Shown: piece by piece, positions 1 to 7,318 of the stretch
How positions within the stretch are numbered: position 1 is the first letter of the stretch
How the letters are laid out: every line of letters begins with the position of its first letter
Program-made: the position numbers and the translations under genes
Notes under the pieces: generated by a model
Told to the model about the DNA's origin: nothing
The model's input: only the letters and a program-made list of their open reading frames with translations
Database searches by the model: none
NCBI GenBank assembly: GCA_021785155.1
Contig: JAJYGE010000450.1
Location: 1 to 15,772 of the forward strand
Length of the DNA: 15,772 bases
From: Planctomycetota bacterium
GTDB lineage: Bacteria; Planctomycetota; Phycisphaerae; WQYP01
Direction of reading: 5' to 3'

Positions 1-671
1 TGGTTCTCTTCCGTCATACTTATCCCCATCCCAGCCGCCTGCAATTGCCTTATGTACGGCCCGCAGCAATACTGGCTGCCTCGATCCGAGTGATGCACCG
101 CATACGCCTCCGAGGGCAACTGTTTTATCGCCATCGCTCCGGCTCGCATCACGCCTTCCATCTCCAGGCTGTCGCTGCTGTCAAATCCCACGATCTTCCG
201 GCTGTACGCATCCATCACCAGGCTCACATACATGAATCCTTCATCCGTCCGGATGTACGTTATATCGCTGACCAGCAACTGATGCGGACCGGTCACCTGC
301 ATATCCTTGGCACGGTTGGGATATACCGCAAATCCATGCCGACTGTTGGTGGTATGCAGGCCTCGCTTCGGACGTGCTATGAGCATATTGTGTCGCCTTA
401 ATAATGCAAAAAACCGATCCCGACCTATCGCTACGCCCGCCACCTCCAACTCTGGCTGTACACGGTGCATTAGCTTCCGACATCCCAGACGCGGCATATG
501 AAAACGCTCCCTACGGATTAGTTCCAGCACCAATTCTTCATCCACCGTCAAACGTTCCCGAACCTGCCGCTGTTTGTAATAATTCTGCCGCGCCATGCCC
601 ACCAGCCGACACAGCTCCTTTACCCCACGCGGCCAGTGCTCCCCGGCAGCGTGAACCGCTTCCCATCGGAC
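1..671 (-). CDS. IS3-family transposase OrfB (DDE integrase domain), partial
   Basis: This is the catalytic half of the IS3 transposase, read in the -1 frame relative to OrfA. Translating the minus strand from 671 gives VRWEAVHAAGEHWPRGVKEL, then an HTH_21-like segment (RRERFHMPRLGCRKLMHRV), then an integrase core. The first catalytic Asp is in LVSDITYI (codon 266-264). The second is in VHHSDRGSQY (codon 86-84). Their spacing of 60 residues is that of the IS3 family. The third residue, Glu, should lie about 35 residues further on and is outside the window. No stop or frameshift interrupts the visible part. It has no start of its own with a convincing ribosome site, so expression is probably by frameshift as OrfAB. 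Confidence 0.88.
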
Positions 672-1021
672 TTTTTTTTAAAACTCTCCACATCCTGCCC
701 CAACTGCTCGCACGCCAGCTTCAAAAACGTCGCATTCAGCAGGCTCTCCGCCTGCGTCTGACCCAACGCCTGCTCCAACTGCGCTATCCGCTTTTTGTAC
801 TCCCGTATCCGATCTTGTTCGTCTGGCTTTTCCACCCGTACCACCTTCGCCTGTAAATGATTCTTACCGTAGCTTTTTATCCATTGCTGCACCGTTGTCG
901 CTCCGGAAATCCCATGGTGCAGCCGCGACTCGGTAATCGATGCGAATCGACCATTCTCCAACTCGTCAACCACCTGCCTTTTGAAGCACTCACTATACCG
1001 CTTTATTACCCGTACACGCAT
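620..1021 (-). CDS. IS3-family transposase OrfA (helix-turn-helix protein)
   Basis: This 133-residue protein is the DNA-binding OrfA of an IS3-type element. It recognises the element's ends and supplies the N-terminus of the OrfAB fusion transposase. The N-terminal half (about 8-55: YSECFKRQVVDELENG ... SGATTVQQWIKSYGKN) matches the transposase helix-turn-helix pattern. It is followed by a heptad-like stretch (about 65-95, REYKKRIAQLEQALGQTQAE) typical of the OrfA leucine zipper. The ATG is preceded by AGGAG (1033-1029) at 7 nt spacing, which supports the start. The A-AAA-AAG heptamer at 671-677 lies in frame near the 3' end, so a -1 slip would give OrfAB, while normal decoding ends at TAA. 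It appears intact. The host function is transposition only. Confidence 0.88.
   Translation of the reverse strand: MRVRVIKRYSECFKRQVVDELENGRFASITESRLHHGISGATTVQQWIKSYGKNHLQAKVVRVEKPDEQDRIREYKKRIAQLEQALGQTQAESLLNATFLKLACEQLGQDVESFKKKSDGKRFTLPGSTGRVG
671..677 (-). promoter_or_regulatory. Programmed -1 frameshift heptamer A-AAA-AAG
   Basis: The minus strand carries eight A residues followed by G (679-671). In the OrfA frame this is read TTT AAA AAA AAG, which contains the X-XXY-YYZ heptamer A-AAA-AAG. Slipping back one base moves the ribosome from the OrfA frame straight into the open OrfB frame, which carries the DDE residues. Frame arithmetic was checked by hand on both sides of the site. Confidence 0.8.
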
Positions 1022-1180
1022 ACCTTAACTCCTGATATTTCCATTCCCAAAAGTGACAACCTATATCAGGACGTGACATGGACGGCGCGTGTCTTTGATC
1101 AATGATCATTGGTCACTGGTCGTCCTCCCCCTGCCTCCGCTAACTCCCTGTGCAATCCCCCGTAGTATCTGTGCTGTCGG

Positions 1181-1212
1181 TGTGGTTGTGGTTGTGGTTG
1201 TGGTTGTGGTTG
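1181..1212 (+). repeat. Hexanucleotide microsatellite (TGTGGT)x5
   Basis: Five perfect tandem TGTGGT units plus a partial TG. It lies outside any credible gene, so copy-number change would not shift a reading frame. Its position about 110 bp beyond the inferred IS end suggests low-constraint sequence. Confidence 0.9.
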
Positions 1213-1374
1213 CATCACGTTGGTTCCAATATCTGAGATCAGCCTCCCCAGCAGGCGTAAAACCAGACCACGGATTGTGCAGATACCACGACTTTTTGCG
1301 GCAATGCGCCGGAAAACGCTACGAAGAAATTGACGGATTGCGGCACAGAGTTGGACGAGGGGCGACGACGGGAT

Positions 1375-1520
1375 TAACCGCTAAGGAGCGAAAGAACGCA
1401 AAGACCACTAAAGCCGATAAGACCACTAACTTGCCGTTGATTAACTTTGCGACCTTTGTTTCTTGGCGGTTCATAACCCTTCCGGGCCAACCGCAAAAGG
1501 GGCGAAAGAACGCAAAGCCG
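1375..1520. repeat. Three copies of the AACCGC..AAAGAACGCAAAG dispersed repeat
   Basis: Copies are at about 1375-1406 (plus), 1444-1476 (inverted, reading AACCGCCAAGAAACAAAGG on the minus strand) and 1489-1520 (plus). The same motif recurs at about 9174-9205 and 9427-9457 as AACCGCAAAGAAGCACAAGA. The copies are degenerate outside the core. This is a dispersed intergenic family and not coding sequence. Confidence 0.75.
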
Positions 1521-1563
1521 TGACGATCAGCCACGGAGGTCACGGGGCCATAGCGCAGCTCCG

Positions 1564-1640
1564 CCGCAACCAAAACGTACTACCCACAGATTTTTGTCAG
1601 CGCGGCACGGGGAAATGTTTACCACAATAGCACGAATTTT
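1564..1640 (+). repeat. Dispersed module CCGCAACCAAAACGT..CCACAGATTTTT..GGGGAAATGTTTACCACA (copy 1)
   Basis: This stretch shares, in the same order and spacing, three blocks with 15290-15367: CGCAACCAAAACGT, CCACAGATTTTTG and CACGGGGAAATGTTTACCAC. It continues into (A/G)TAGCACG(A/G)ATTTTT. A shorter piece (GCGGCTCCGCCGCAACCAAA) recurs at 15119-15138. Downstream of the module, CGAATT and AATTCG can pair around an 8-nt loop. No reading frame is conserved between copies. Confidence 0.8.
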
Positions 1641-1679
1641 TGCAAGAATTCGTCGAAAAATGCTACACAAAAAATCTTT

Positions 1680-1799
1680 GTCCCGGCGTGGCGCCTGTCG
1701 ATTTAACCCTGTTTTGTGCGACTCCGCCCCCATGTTTAGAGCGCTAAGGCCAGTTGCGATCAATATTTTTGACTAAATCGACAGGCTCCGCGCCGGGAC
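1680..1799. repeat. 120-bp element with 26-bp terminal inverted repeats (MITE- or REPIN-like)
   Basis: The left arm 1680-1705 and the reverse complement of the right arm 1774-1799 agree at 24 of 26 positions (GTCCCGGCG.GG.GCCTGTCGATTTA). The 68 bp between them has no gene. The right arm contains GGCTCCGCGCC, which resembles the GGCGCGGAGCC at 15281-15291. It could be a small non-autonomous element or a paired palindrome of a REP family. No flanking target duplication was recognised. Confidence 0.65.
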
Positions 1800-1874
1800 G
1801 GTGGTGCGCTTCCGCGTTGGAACCACGGTCTGCGTAAAGTGTGCGGAAATGGTGTAACCGGATAAACTATCGCC

Positions 1875-2408
1875 ATGCCAAACCATACCGAACATCTTAT
1901 TGCTCTGATTCTTGCCCCGGTGGTGCTGATTTCGGCCTGCGGACTGTTATGCCTCACATTTTATAACCGCCTGGCCATTCTGACGGCGCGCATCCGCAGC
2001 TTTAATGCGGAGCGTCTTGCGCTGATGGAGAAGCTCCAGAACGATGGCGACGCTTTGGCGCTGCCGCCGAAGCAAAAGAATCATCATCAGGCCCGACAGA
2101 CGGGCCTGGAAGAACAAACCCTCGCCATTTTGCAACGGGCGCGCTTGATTCGAGGAACCCTGGTATGCCTGGTTTCATGCATTATCGGGATGTTGCTGTG
2201 CTCGCTTACGCTCGGCCTGGGGCTGGTGATCCCACATCTGGATATCATGGCACTGGCATTTTTTGTCGTTGGCATGCTGGTGATGCTGGTGGGAATGATC
2301 ACCGCTCTGATGGAACTGCGGTTAAGCCTGAAGCCCGTATCGCTGGAGCAGGATTTTTTCCTGCATATCGCCTCGCAACCTGAACACACCATAAAATCAA
2401 GTGATTAG
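1875..2408 (+). CDS. DUF2721 family integral membrane protein
   Basis: A 177-residue protein of the DUF2721 family, whose function is unknown. I see a first membrane segment at about 9-29, directly followed by the family-typical stretch LTFYNRLAILTARIRSFNAE (27-46). A basic, Gln-rich cytosolic-looking loop follows (about 55-90, including QRARLIRGTL). Two further membrane segments lie at about 93-118 and 124-148, and then MELRLSLKPVSLE (146-158), another family hallmark. The ATG at 1875 lacks a clear ribosome site, but the N-terminal helix begins right after it and no better start exists. It converges on fabF with only 34 bp between the stops and no hairpin terminator between them. The family call is secure; the cellular role is unknown. 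Confidence 0.85.
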   Translation: MPNHTEHLIALILAPVVLISACGLLCLTFYNRLAILTARIRSFNAERLALMEKLQNDGDALALPPKQKNHHQARQTGLEEQTLAILQRARLIRGTLVCLVSCIIGMLLCSLTLGLGLVIPHLDIMALAFFVVGMLVMLVGMITALMELRLSLKPVSLEQDFFLHIASQPEHTIKSSD

Positions 2409-2442
2409 TGTTCTATTGTCAATGGGATTTATTTTAGACCGG

Positions 2443-3687
2443 TCAGATTTTTCCAATCAGGATACTGGTATTATGCCCACCGAAGCCGAAGCTGTTGGTC
2501 ATGGCATAATCCACCCTGGCCCGACGGGCGACATTGGGGATATAATCCAGATCACACAGCGGATCAGGTTCCAGATAGTTAATGGTGGGCGGAAGTTCAC
2601 CGCGTTGCAGCGCCAGACAGGTAATTGCCAGTTCGATCCCACCCGATGCGCCGAGGCTGTGGCCCAAGGCACCTTTGGTGGAACTGACCTGGACCTTTTT
2701 GGCACCGGAACCAAAAACCCGATGTACCGCCCGGGTTTCAGCAAGATCGCCCAGCTCGGTGCTGGTGCCGTGGGCATTGATATACCCGATCTTATCGCTG
2801 CTTAGACCGGCTTCCCGCAACGATTTTTCCATCGCCTTGGCGGCACCGGTTCCATTTTCATCCGGTGCGGTAATGTGGCAGGCGTCGCCGGTGGCACCGC
2901 AGGCTAAAAGTTCGGCATAAATCCGCGCGCCGCGCGCCCTGGCGTGTTCATATTCTTCCAGCACCACCACACCGGCACCTTCAGCCATGACAAAACCATT
3001 GCGATTTTTTTCAAAGGGCCGGCTGGCCAGTTTCGGCTCATCATTGCGCGTGGACAACGCGCGGAGAGCACAAAATGCCGCCAGACCAAGTTTGGTGACC
3101 GCGGCTTCCGCGCCACCGGCGAGCATAATATCAGCATCGTTATATTGAATGGTGCGCAGGGCATCGCCGATGGCATTTCCGGAGGTGGCACACGCGGTGG
3201 CGGTAGCGGACACCGGCCCGCTGAGGCCCCATTGGATGGAAAGATTCCCGGCGGCGGCGTTGACCATCAATTTTGGTACGGTAAATGGCGAAACACGATC
3301 CACGCCGCGGGCCAGCATTTTATCATATTGCTGTTCCATTTCCTCAATGCCGCCGATGCCGGAACCAACAATAACGCCGGCTCTATCGCGATCACATTTG
3401 GAAAAATCGAGGCCGGAATCTTTGACGGCATGAATACCGGCAACCATGCCGTAGACTGAAAAACGGTCCAGACGTTTGATTTCCCGGTGCGGGAGGGTTT
3501 TTTCCGGATTAAAAATTGCCGCGGTAATTTCACCGGCAATCCGGCAGGGATATTTGGTAATATCAAAGCGGGTAATGGGGCCAATGCCACAGTCTCCCGC
3601 CAGAAGACGGGACCAGAACACTTCGAGATCATCGCCCAGGGGCGTCACCACCCCAAGGCCAGTTATGACAACTCTGCGTTTGCTCAT
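2443..3687 (-). CDS. fabF: 3-oxoacyl-[acyl-carrier-protein] synthase II (KAS II)
   Basis: FabF condenses malonyl-ACP with a growing acyl-ACP, releasing CO2, and so elongates fatty acids in the cytoplasm. The Cys-His-His set is present: C166 in ATACATSGNA, H306 in INAHGTSTELGD and H343 in TKGALGHSLGASGG, with K338 in the last motif. The C-terminal NSFGFGGHN glycine-rich segment is also intact. The frame is open up to an ATG at 3726, but I prefer 3687 (MSKRRVVITGLGVVTPLG, 414 residues). It matches the usual FabF N-terminus and has GGAG 12 nt upstream, whereas 3726 has no ribosome site. It ends at TGA and lies 87 bp downstream of acpP, closing the cluster as in Escherichia coli. Confidence 0.96.
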   Translation of the reverse strand: MSKRRVVITGLGVVTPLGDDLEVFWSRLLAGDCGIGPITRFDITKYPCRIAGEITAAIFNPEKTLPHREIKRLDRFSVYGMVAGIHAVKDSGLDFSKCDRDRAGVIVGSGIGGIEEMEQQYDKMLARGVDRVSPFTVPKLMVNAAAGNLSIQWGLSGPVSATATACATSGNAIGDALRTIQYNDADIMLAGGAEAAVTKLGLAAFCALRALSTRNDEPKLASRPFEKNRNGFVMAEGAGVVVLEEYEHARARGARIYAELLACGATGDACHITAPDENGTGAAKAMEKSLREAGLSSDKIGYINAHGTSTELGDLAETRAVHRVFGSGAKKVQVSSTKGALGHSLGASGGIELAITCLALQRGELPPTINYLEPDPLCDLDYIPNVARRARVDYAMTNSFGFGGHNTSILIGKI

Positions 3688-3774
3688 TGCGTCGAGCAAC
3701 TCCAAAAAAACAGCCCGGTCCATCATACATCAAAGGCATGAAGACGTGTCTTAAAGACGGGAAAAATCAAAGCA

Positions 3775-4047
3775 TCACTGCTGCGACTTCAATTTGGCGG
3801 CAATCGTCTTAATATAGTCGATAGCCTGCCCTACAGTCTGGATTTTTTCCGCCTCTTCATCCGGAATGGACATTTCGAATTCATCTTCGAATTCCATCAC
3901 CAGTTCGACGGTATCGAGACTATCCGCATTGAGATCATTAACAAAGCTGGTATCACGGGTGATTTCCGCCTTGTCGACGCCCATCTGCTCAGCGACGATG
4001 TCGATTACTTTTTGTTCAATCTGCTGGGATTCATCCATTTCAGCCAT
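3775..4047 (-). CDS. acpP: Acyl carrier protein
   Basis: This small acidic protein (90 residues) carries the growing acyl chain on a 4'-phosphopantetheine arm attached to Ser43 in the DSL motif ([18 protein letters not shown]). The four-helix ACP pattern and the acidic helix II, which partner enzymes dock onto, are complete. It is somewhat longer than the usual 77-80 residues because of short N- and C-terminal extensions (MAEMDESQQ... and ...[11 protein letters not shown]). GGAGG lies 8 nt before the ATG, the strongest ribosome site in the cluster, consistent with ACP being highly expressed. It sits between fabG and fabF, with 180 bp of non-coding DNA upstream that could hold its own promoter. 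Confidence 0.97.
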   Translation of the reverse strand: MAEMDESQQIEQKVIDIVAEQMGVDKAEITRDTSFVNDLNADSLDTVELVMEFEDEFEMSIPDEEAEKIQTVGQAIDYIKTIAAKLKSQQ

Positions 4048-4119
4048 AAAATCAGGCCTCCAATAAAATTAACAGAACGGTCCAACCTTAAATTCACCCG
4101 GTATTCAAGCCGGGCGGAT

Positions 4120-4148
4120 AGAGTATCGCAGACTCATGATTTTCGCAA
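4120..4148 (-). promoter_or_regulatory. Possible promoter upstream of acpP
   Basis: On the minus strand TTGCGA (4148-4143) is followed after 17 bp by TACTCT (4125-4120), about 75 bp before the acpP start. Matches to the sigma-70 consensus are 4/6 and 3/6, so this is weak. A separate acpP promoter is plausible because the fabG-acpP gap is 180 bp. The -35 overlaps the inverted repeat at 4138-4166. Confidence 0.25.
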
Positions 4149-4166
4149 CACCTCGAAGCGAAAATC
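4138..4166. repeat. Perfect 9-bp inverted repeat between fabG and acpP
   Basis: GATTTTCGC (4138-4146) and GCGAAAATC (4158-4166) are exact reverse complements separated by 11 bp. The position, upstream of acpP and over a candidate -35, would suit an operator. No U-tract follows on the minus strand, so it is not a standard terminator. Function inferred only from position. Confidence 0.5.
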
Positions 4167-4227
4167 GCATATGCGGATTGACGCCCGGTATCCATTTACC
4201 TTCGTCGTTGATCCTCTTTAACACGCC

Positions 4228-4977
4228 TTACATGCACATGCCGCCGTCCACCACCAGCACCTGCCCGGTAATATAACCGCCGGTATCCCCGGCTAAAAAT
4301 TCCACCATCGCCGCCACTTCTCCCGAAGTACCAAAACGCCGCAAGGGGATCATTTCCAGAACCTTGTCTTTAATCTGCGGCGGTAACACCTCGGTCATAT
4401 CCGTGCTGGTAAATCCCGGCGCAACACAATTTGCCGTGATCTGCTTACCGGCCAACTCCCGGGCGATGGATTTGGTCATGCCGATCAAACCGGCCTTGGA
4501 CGCGGCGTAATTCACCTGCCCGGCATTGCCCATGATACCGGAAACCGACGCAATGTTAATGATGCGTCCGTATCGCGCCCGAATCATGCTGCGCGATGCG
4601 GCCCGGCACGCCACAAACGCCGCCCGAAGATTCGTGTTGATCACATCATCAAAATCTTTATCTTCCATCCGCATGAACAAGCCGTCCCGCGTAATACCGG
4701 CGTTGTTCACCAGTACATCGAGCCGACCATGTTTTTCAATCGTCGCTTCAATGGAAGCCGTCAGGGCACCGGAATCCGCGATATCCACAACCGCCGGTTC
4801 CACGACGTGCCCCAGTTGGGCCAACTCCTGCGCCAAGGCCCGGAGTTTTTCCTCATGACGCGCCACAGCCACCACATGATGCCCGCTGCGAGCCAACGAT
4901 TTGACGATCGCTTCCCCGATTCCGCGCGAGCCGCCCGTAACGTAGGCAACTTTCTTTGGATTTTTTACTTCCGCCAT
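4228..4977 (-). CDS. fabG: 3-oxoacyl-[acyl-carrier-protein] reductase
   Basis: FabG is the NADPH-dependent short-chain dehydrogenase that reduces 3-oxoacyl-ACP to 3-hydroxyacyl-ACP. Starting at 4977 (MAEVKNPKKVAYVTGGSRGIG, 249 residues), it shows the cofactor-binding TGGSRGIG (14-21), the NNAG motif (about 91-94), and the catalytic set N116 (NTNL), S144 (IASVSG), Y157 and K161 (YAASK). It ends in VDGGMCM. The frame is open up to 5028, but AGGAG 5 nt before the 4977 ATG and the family's usual N-terminus favour the shorter form. It is 180-230 bp from fabD upstream and from acpP downstream, wider gaps than in many fab operons. A good sigma-70-like promoter sits upstream. Confidence 0.96.
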   Translation of the reverse strand: MAEVKNPKKVAYVTGGSRGIGEAIVKSLARSGHHVVAVARHEEKLRALAQELAQLGHVVEPAVVDIADSGALTASIEATIEKHGRLDVLVNNAGITRDGLFMRMEDKDFDDVINTNLRAAFVACRAASRSMIRARYGRIINIASVSGIMGNAGQVNYAASKAGLIGMTKSIARELAGKQITANCVAPGFTSTDMTEVLPPQIKDKVLEMIPLRRFGTSGEVAAMVEFLAGDTGGYITGQVLVVDGGMCM

Positions 4978-5042
4978 CTTGGCTCCTGTTTGTTTCAACA
5001 TTGCAGTGCCGCGGGTTGGGCACATCATTCCCCGGCTGGAAC

Positions 5043-5071
5043 ACTATAACCGGTTCCGGGAAACCTGATAA
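5043..5071 (-). promoter_or_regulatory. Candidate sigma-70-type promoter for fabG
   Basis: The minus strand has TTATCA (5071-5066; 4/6 match to TTGACA), a 17-bp spacer, then TATAGT (5048-5043; 5/6 match to TATAAT). The predicted transcript start near 5036 would leave a leader of about 60 nt before the fabG ATG. It lies in the non-coding gap between fabD and fabG, so it could drive fabG-acpP-fabF independently of read-through from rpmF. Confidence 0.42.
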
Positions 5072-5210
5072 CTTCAACCTCGGCCCGTCCCACCGGAACG
5101 CATTGCGCTCAGGGCCGGTGCAGGTATAACGCCGGGCATTACATTCAGCCGCGGGGTTGAAGCAACCCGTGGCCGTTTGGCCGCCGTACACGGTGATGAA
5201 CCCCCGAAAT

Positions 5211-6140
5211 TCATGATGCGCAGGCCCTTAGTGCCTCCGGCGTTGACACATTGGTCACCACGGCCCGGCGATCAATGCGCTTGTGCAGTCCGGTCAGAAC
5301 CCGGCCCGGGCCAAGTTCCATATAATGATCAACGCCCTGGTCCTTGAGGTATTCCATTCCCTGGCTCCAGCGAACCGGGGCGATGATCTGTTGGACCAGC
5401 AGGTCTTTGATTCCCTGCGCATCAGTACCATGCAACTCAGCGGTGACGTTGCTGATAACTGGACATGTGGCCGGCGAAAATTGGACCCCCGCCAGAATCC
5501 TTCCCATTTCATCGGCGGCACTTTGCATGAACGGCGAATGAAAGGCCCCGGCCACCGAAAGCATGACCGCCCGCAACCCTCTGGCCTCCGCAATTTTTGC
5601 CGCCTGTTGACAGGCCGGAACCGCCCCGGAAAGCACAATTTGACCCGGGGCGTTAAAGTTGGCCGGCACGATGATTCCGCTTTCGGACGCCGCGCGACAT
5701 ATCTCATCGGCAAGCGGCTCATCAGCCCCCACCAGGGCCAGCATGGTGCTTGGTGTCGCAGTGGCGGCGGCCTGCATGAGCTGTCCGCGGGCACGCACCA
5801 GCTTGACGCCATCGTCAAATGTAAATACCCCGGCGATACACAATGCCGTATATTCACCGAGTGACAATCCGGCGACAAAATCCGGTGTCGCCGGTAATTT
5901 CTTTTCTGAAACCAGGGTTTGATAAATCGCCATGCTGGTGACAAAAATGCCGACCTGCGCGTTATCCGTAGCTTGCAATTGATCATCGGGGCCATGAAAG
6001 CACAGATCGGAAAGTCGAAAGCCCAAAATATGATCAGCGGCGTCGAACACCGACCTGGCGCGGGGATAATGTTCATAAAAATCTTTGCCCATGCCCATAT
6101 ACTGAGCGCCTTGACCCGGACAAAGAAGTGCGAATGTCAT
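5211..6140 (-). CDS. fabD: Malonyl-CoA:ACP transacylase
   Basis: FabD moves malonyl from CoA to ACP, supplying the extender for all condensations. From the ATG at 6140 the protein is 309 residues, the same length as the E. coli enzyme, and opens with the expected FALLCPGQGAQYMGMG. The nucleophile is S93 in GLSLGEYTAL, R118 lies in RARGQLMQ, and the second catalytic residue is H201 in AGAFHSPFM. The motif before Ser is GLS instead of the common GHS; the nucleophile and the later His are kept, so I expect activity. The frame is open upstream to 6344, but that would overlap fabH and adds no family-like sequence. It begins 55 bp after the fabH stop, so the two are probably co-transcribed. Confidence 0.95.
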   Translation of the reverse strand: MTFALLCPGQGAQYMGMGKDFYEHYPRARSVFDAADHILGFRLSDLCFHGPDDQLQATDNAQVGIFVTSMAIYQTLVSEKKLPATPDFVAGLSLGEYTALCIAGVFTFDDGVKLVRARGQLMQAAATATPSTMLALVGADEPLADEICRAASESGIIVPANFNAPGQIVLSGAVPACQQAAKIAEARGLRAVMLSVAGAFHSPFMQSAADEMGRILAGVQFSPATCPVISNVTAELHGTDAQGIKDLLVQQIIAPVRWSQGMEYLKDQGVDHYMELGPGRVLTGLHKRIDRRAVVTNVSTPEALRACAS

Positions 6141-6195
6141 AACCTGATTCCAGTGGACGCAAAAGTAGTTTTCAGCAATCGATATAATTAAGCGA

Positions 6196-7188
6196 TTACA
6201 ATTTAACTGTGGCCGACGCCCAGGTAAGTCCCGCGCCAAACGCCACCATAATAATCCAATCACCGGGGCCGCAGGCACCCGACCGCAGCGCCTCATCGAG
6301 CGCCAGGGGCACCGATGCCGCGGACGTGTTGCCGTAGCGGTCAATGTTCACAAAGACTTTATCTTTTGGAAAGCCCATTTTTTCCGTGGCGCTGTCAATA
6401 ATCCGCTGATTGACCTGATGCGGCACGACCAGCTTGACGTCCGCGGCGGTGAGGTTGCAGGCCTCCATCGCCTTTTTCAGGCTGTTGGTCATCTGATGGA
6501 CGGCGAATTTATAAATTTCGCGGCCATTCATTTTCAGGTAGTGCTGGCGATTCTGGATTGTTTCAGCACTGGCGGGCAGGCGCGATCCACCCGCCGGCAC
6601 ATAAAGCATTTCACCATCCATACCATCGGCCCCCAGCTCAAAGGCCTGAATGCCACGCTTGGTATCTTCCGTGGCCGAAAGCACCACGGCGCCCGCGCCG
6701 TCGCCGAACAAAATACATGTACCACGATCCGTGTAGTCCACGATCCGGGTAAGTGTTTCCGCTCCGACCACCAGAATATTTTTATAAGCACCGGTGTGAA
6801 TGAACTGTGCCGCCGTGGCGATGGAATAGACAAAGCCCGAACATGCGGCTCCCATGTCAAAAGCGCCAATATGCCGCTTGATACCCAGCTTTTCCTGCAG
6901 CAGGCAGGCCGTCGACGGGGTAATAAGTTCGGGCGTCAGCGTGCCGACGATAATGAGATCAAGCTGTTCCGCGACGACATGCGCGTTTTCCAGGGCGTTC
7001 TGCGCGGCCCGCAATGCCAGCGTTACGGTTGATTCGCCATCGCCGGCCATGCGCCGTTCCCGAATGCCGGTCCGCTGTACAATCCATTCATCATTCGTAT
7101 CCACCAACTTTTCCAAGTCGGCATTGGTCAAACGCCGCTCGGGAACGCAACTTCCGGAACCGGCGATATAAGCGCCAAATCGAACCAT
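6196..7188 (-). CDS. fabH: 3-oxoacyl-[acyl-carrier-protein] synthase III (KAS III)
   Basis: FabH starts fatty-acid chains by condensing an acyl-CoA (usually acetyl-CoA) with malonyl-ACP. With the ATG at 7188 (MVRFGAYIAGSGSCVPERRL) it is 330 residues. The catalytic triad is complete: C116 in FDMGAACSGFVYS, H257 in VVPHQVNQRI and N287 in DRYGNTSAAS. The frame is open to 7263, but GAGG about 11 nt upstream and the family N-terminus support 7188. It is followed after 55 bp by fabD and preceded by a 250-bp gap after plsX that contains two strong hairpins. Substrate preference (straight or branched starter) cannot be read from sequence here. Confidence 0.96.
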   Translation of the reverse strand: MVRFGAYIAGSGSCVPERRLTNADLEKLVDTNDEWIVQRTGIRERRMAGDGESTVTLALRAAQNALENAHVVAEQLDLIIVGTLTPELITPSTACLLQEKLGIKRHIGAFDMGAACSGFVYSIATAAQFIHTGAYKNILVVGAETLTRIVDYTDRGTCILFGDGAGAVVLSATEDTKRGIQAFELGADGMDGEMLYVPAGGSRLPASAETIQNRQHYLKMNGREIYKFAVHQMTNSLKKAMEACNLTAADVKLVVPHQVNQRIIDSATEKMGFPKDKVFVNIDRYGNTSAASVPLALDEALRSGACGPGDWIIMVAFGAGLTWASATVKL

Positions 7189-7318
7189 ATAAACAAACAC
7201 CTCTGCTGCCGTTAAAAGTCCGCCATTTTCTCCGACCACCCGCGACGAACCGCCGATACCCAACGCATAACACGTAACCGTTCACGGGCTGCCGGTCATC
7301 CCGTTGTTTTTTTGTGGT

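Larger units (their letters stand above)
1..1070 (-). mobile_element. IS3-family insertion sequence, 5' part (3' part outside window)
   Basis: The two overlapping reading frames orfA and orfB, joined by an A-AAA-AAG slippery heptamer (671-677), are the classic IS3-family layout. The element reads right to left and runs off the left edge, so its right inverted repeat and the third catalytic residue are not visible. The upstream end is placed near 1066-1070 because the minus strand there reads TGATATAGGTTGTCACTTTT, a plausible IS3-type terminal repeat starting with TG. That boundary is inferred, because the opposite end is unavailable for comparison. The subgroup was not determined. Confidence 0.85.
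1071..1874. other. Non-coding, repeat-rich region between the IS and the DUF2721 gene
   Basis: About 800 bp with no convincing gene; the open frames here have no recognisable protein character. It holds five copies of TGTGGT (1181-1212), three copies of the AACCGC...AAAGAACGCAAAG repeat (one inverted), a module also found at 15290-15367, and a 120-bp element with 26-bp inverted ends (1680-1799). No promoter or ribosome site for the downstream gene stands out. Confidence 0.7.

Noticed and set aside
404..856. 150-residue proline/leucine-rich plus-strand frame
   Set aside because: Shadow of the IS3 orfA/orfB genes on the opposite strand.
1181..1212. Possible CRISPR or regulatory tandem array
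   Set aside because: A simple hexamer microsatellite without spacers. No array of repeats and unique spacers exists anywhere in the window.
2409..2442. Bidirectional terminator between DUF2721 gene and fabF
   Set aside because: Only 34 bp, and no stable inverted repeat with a T-tract could be found there.
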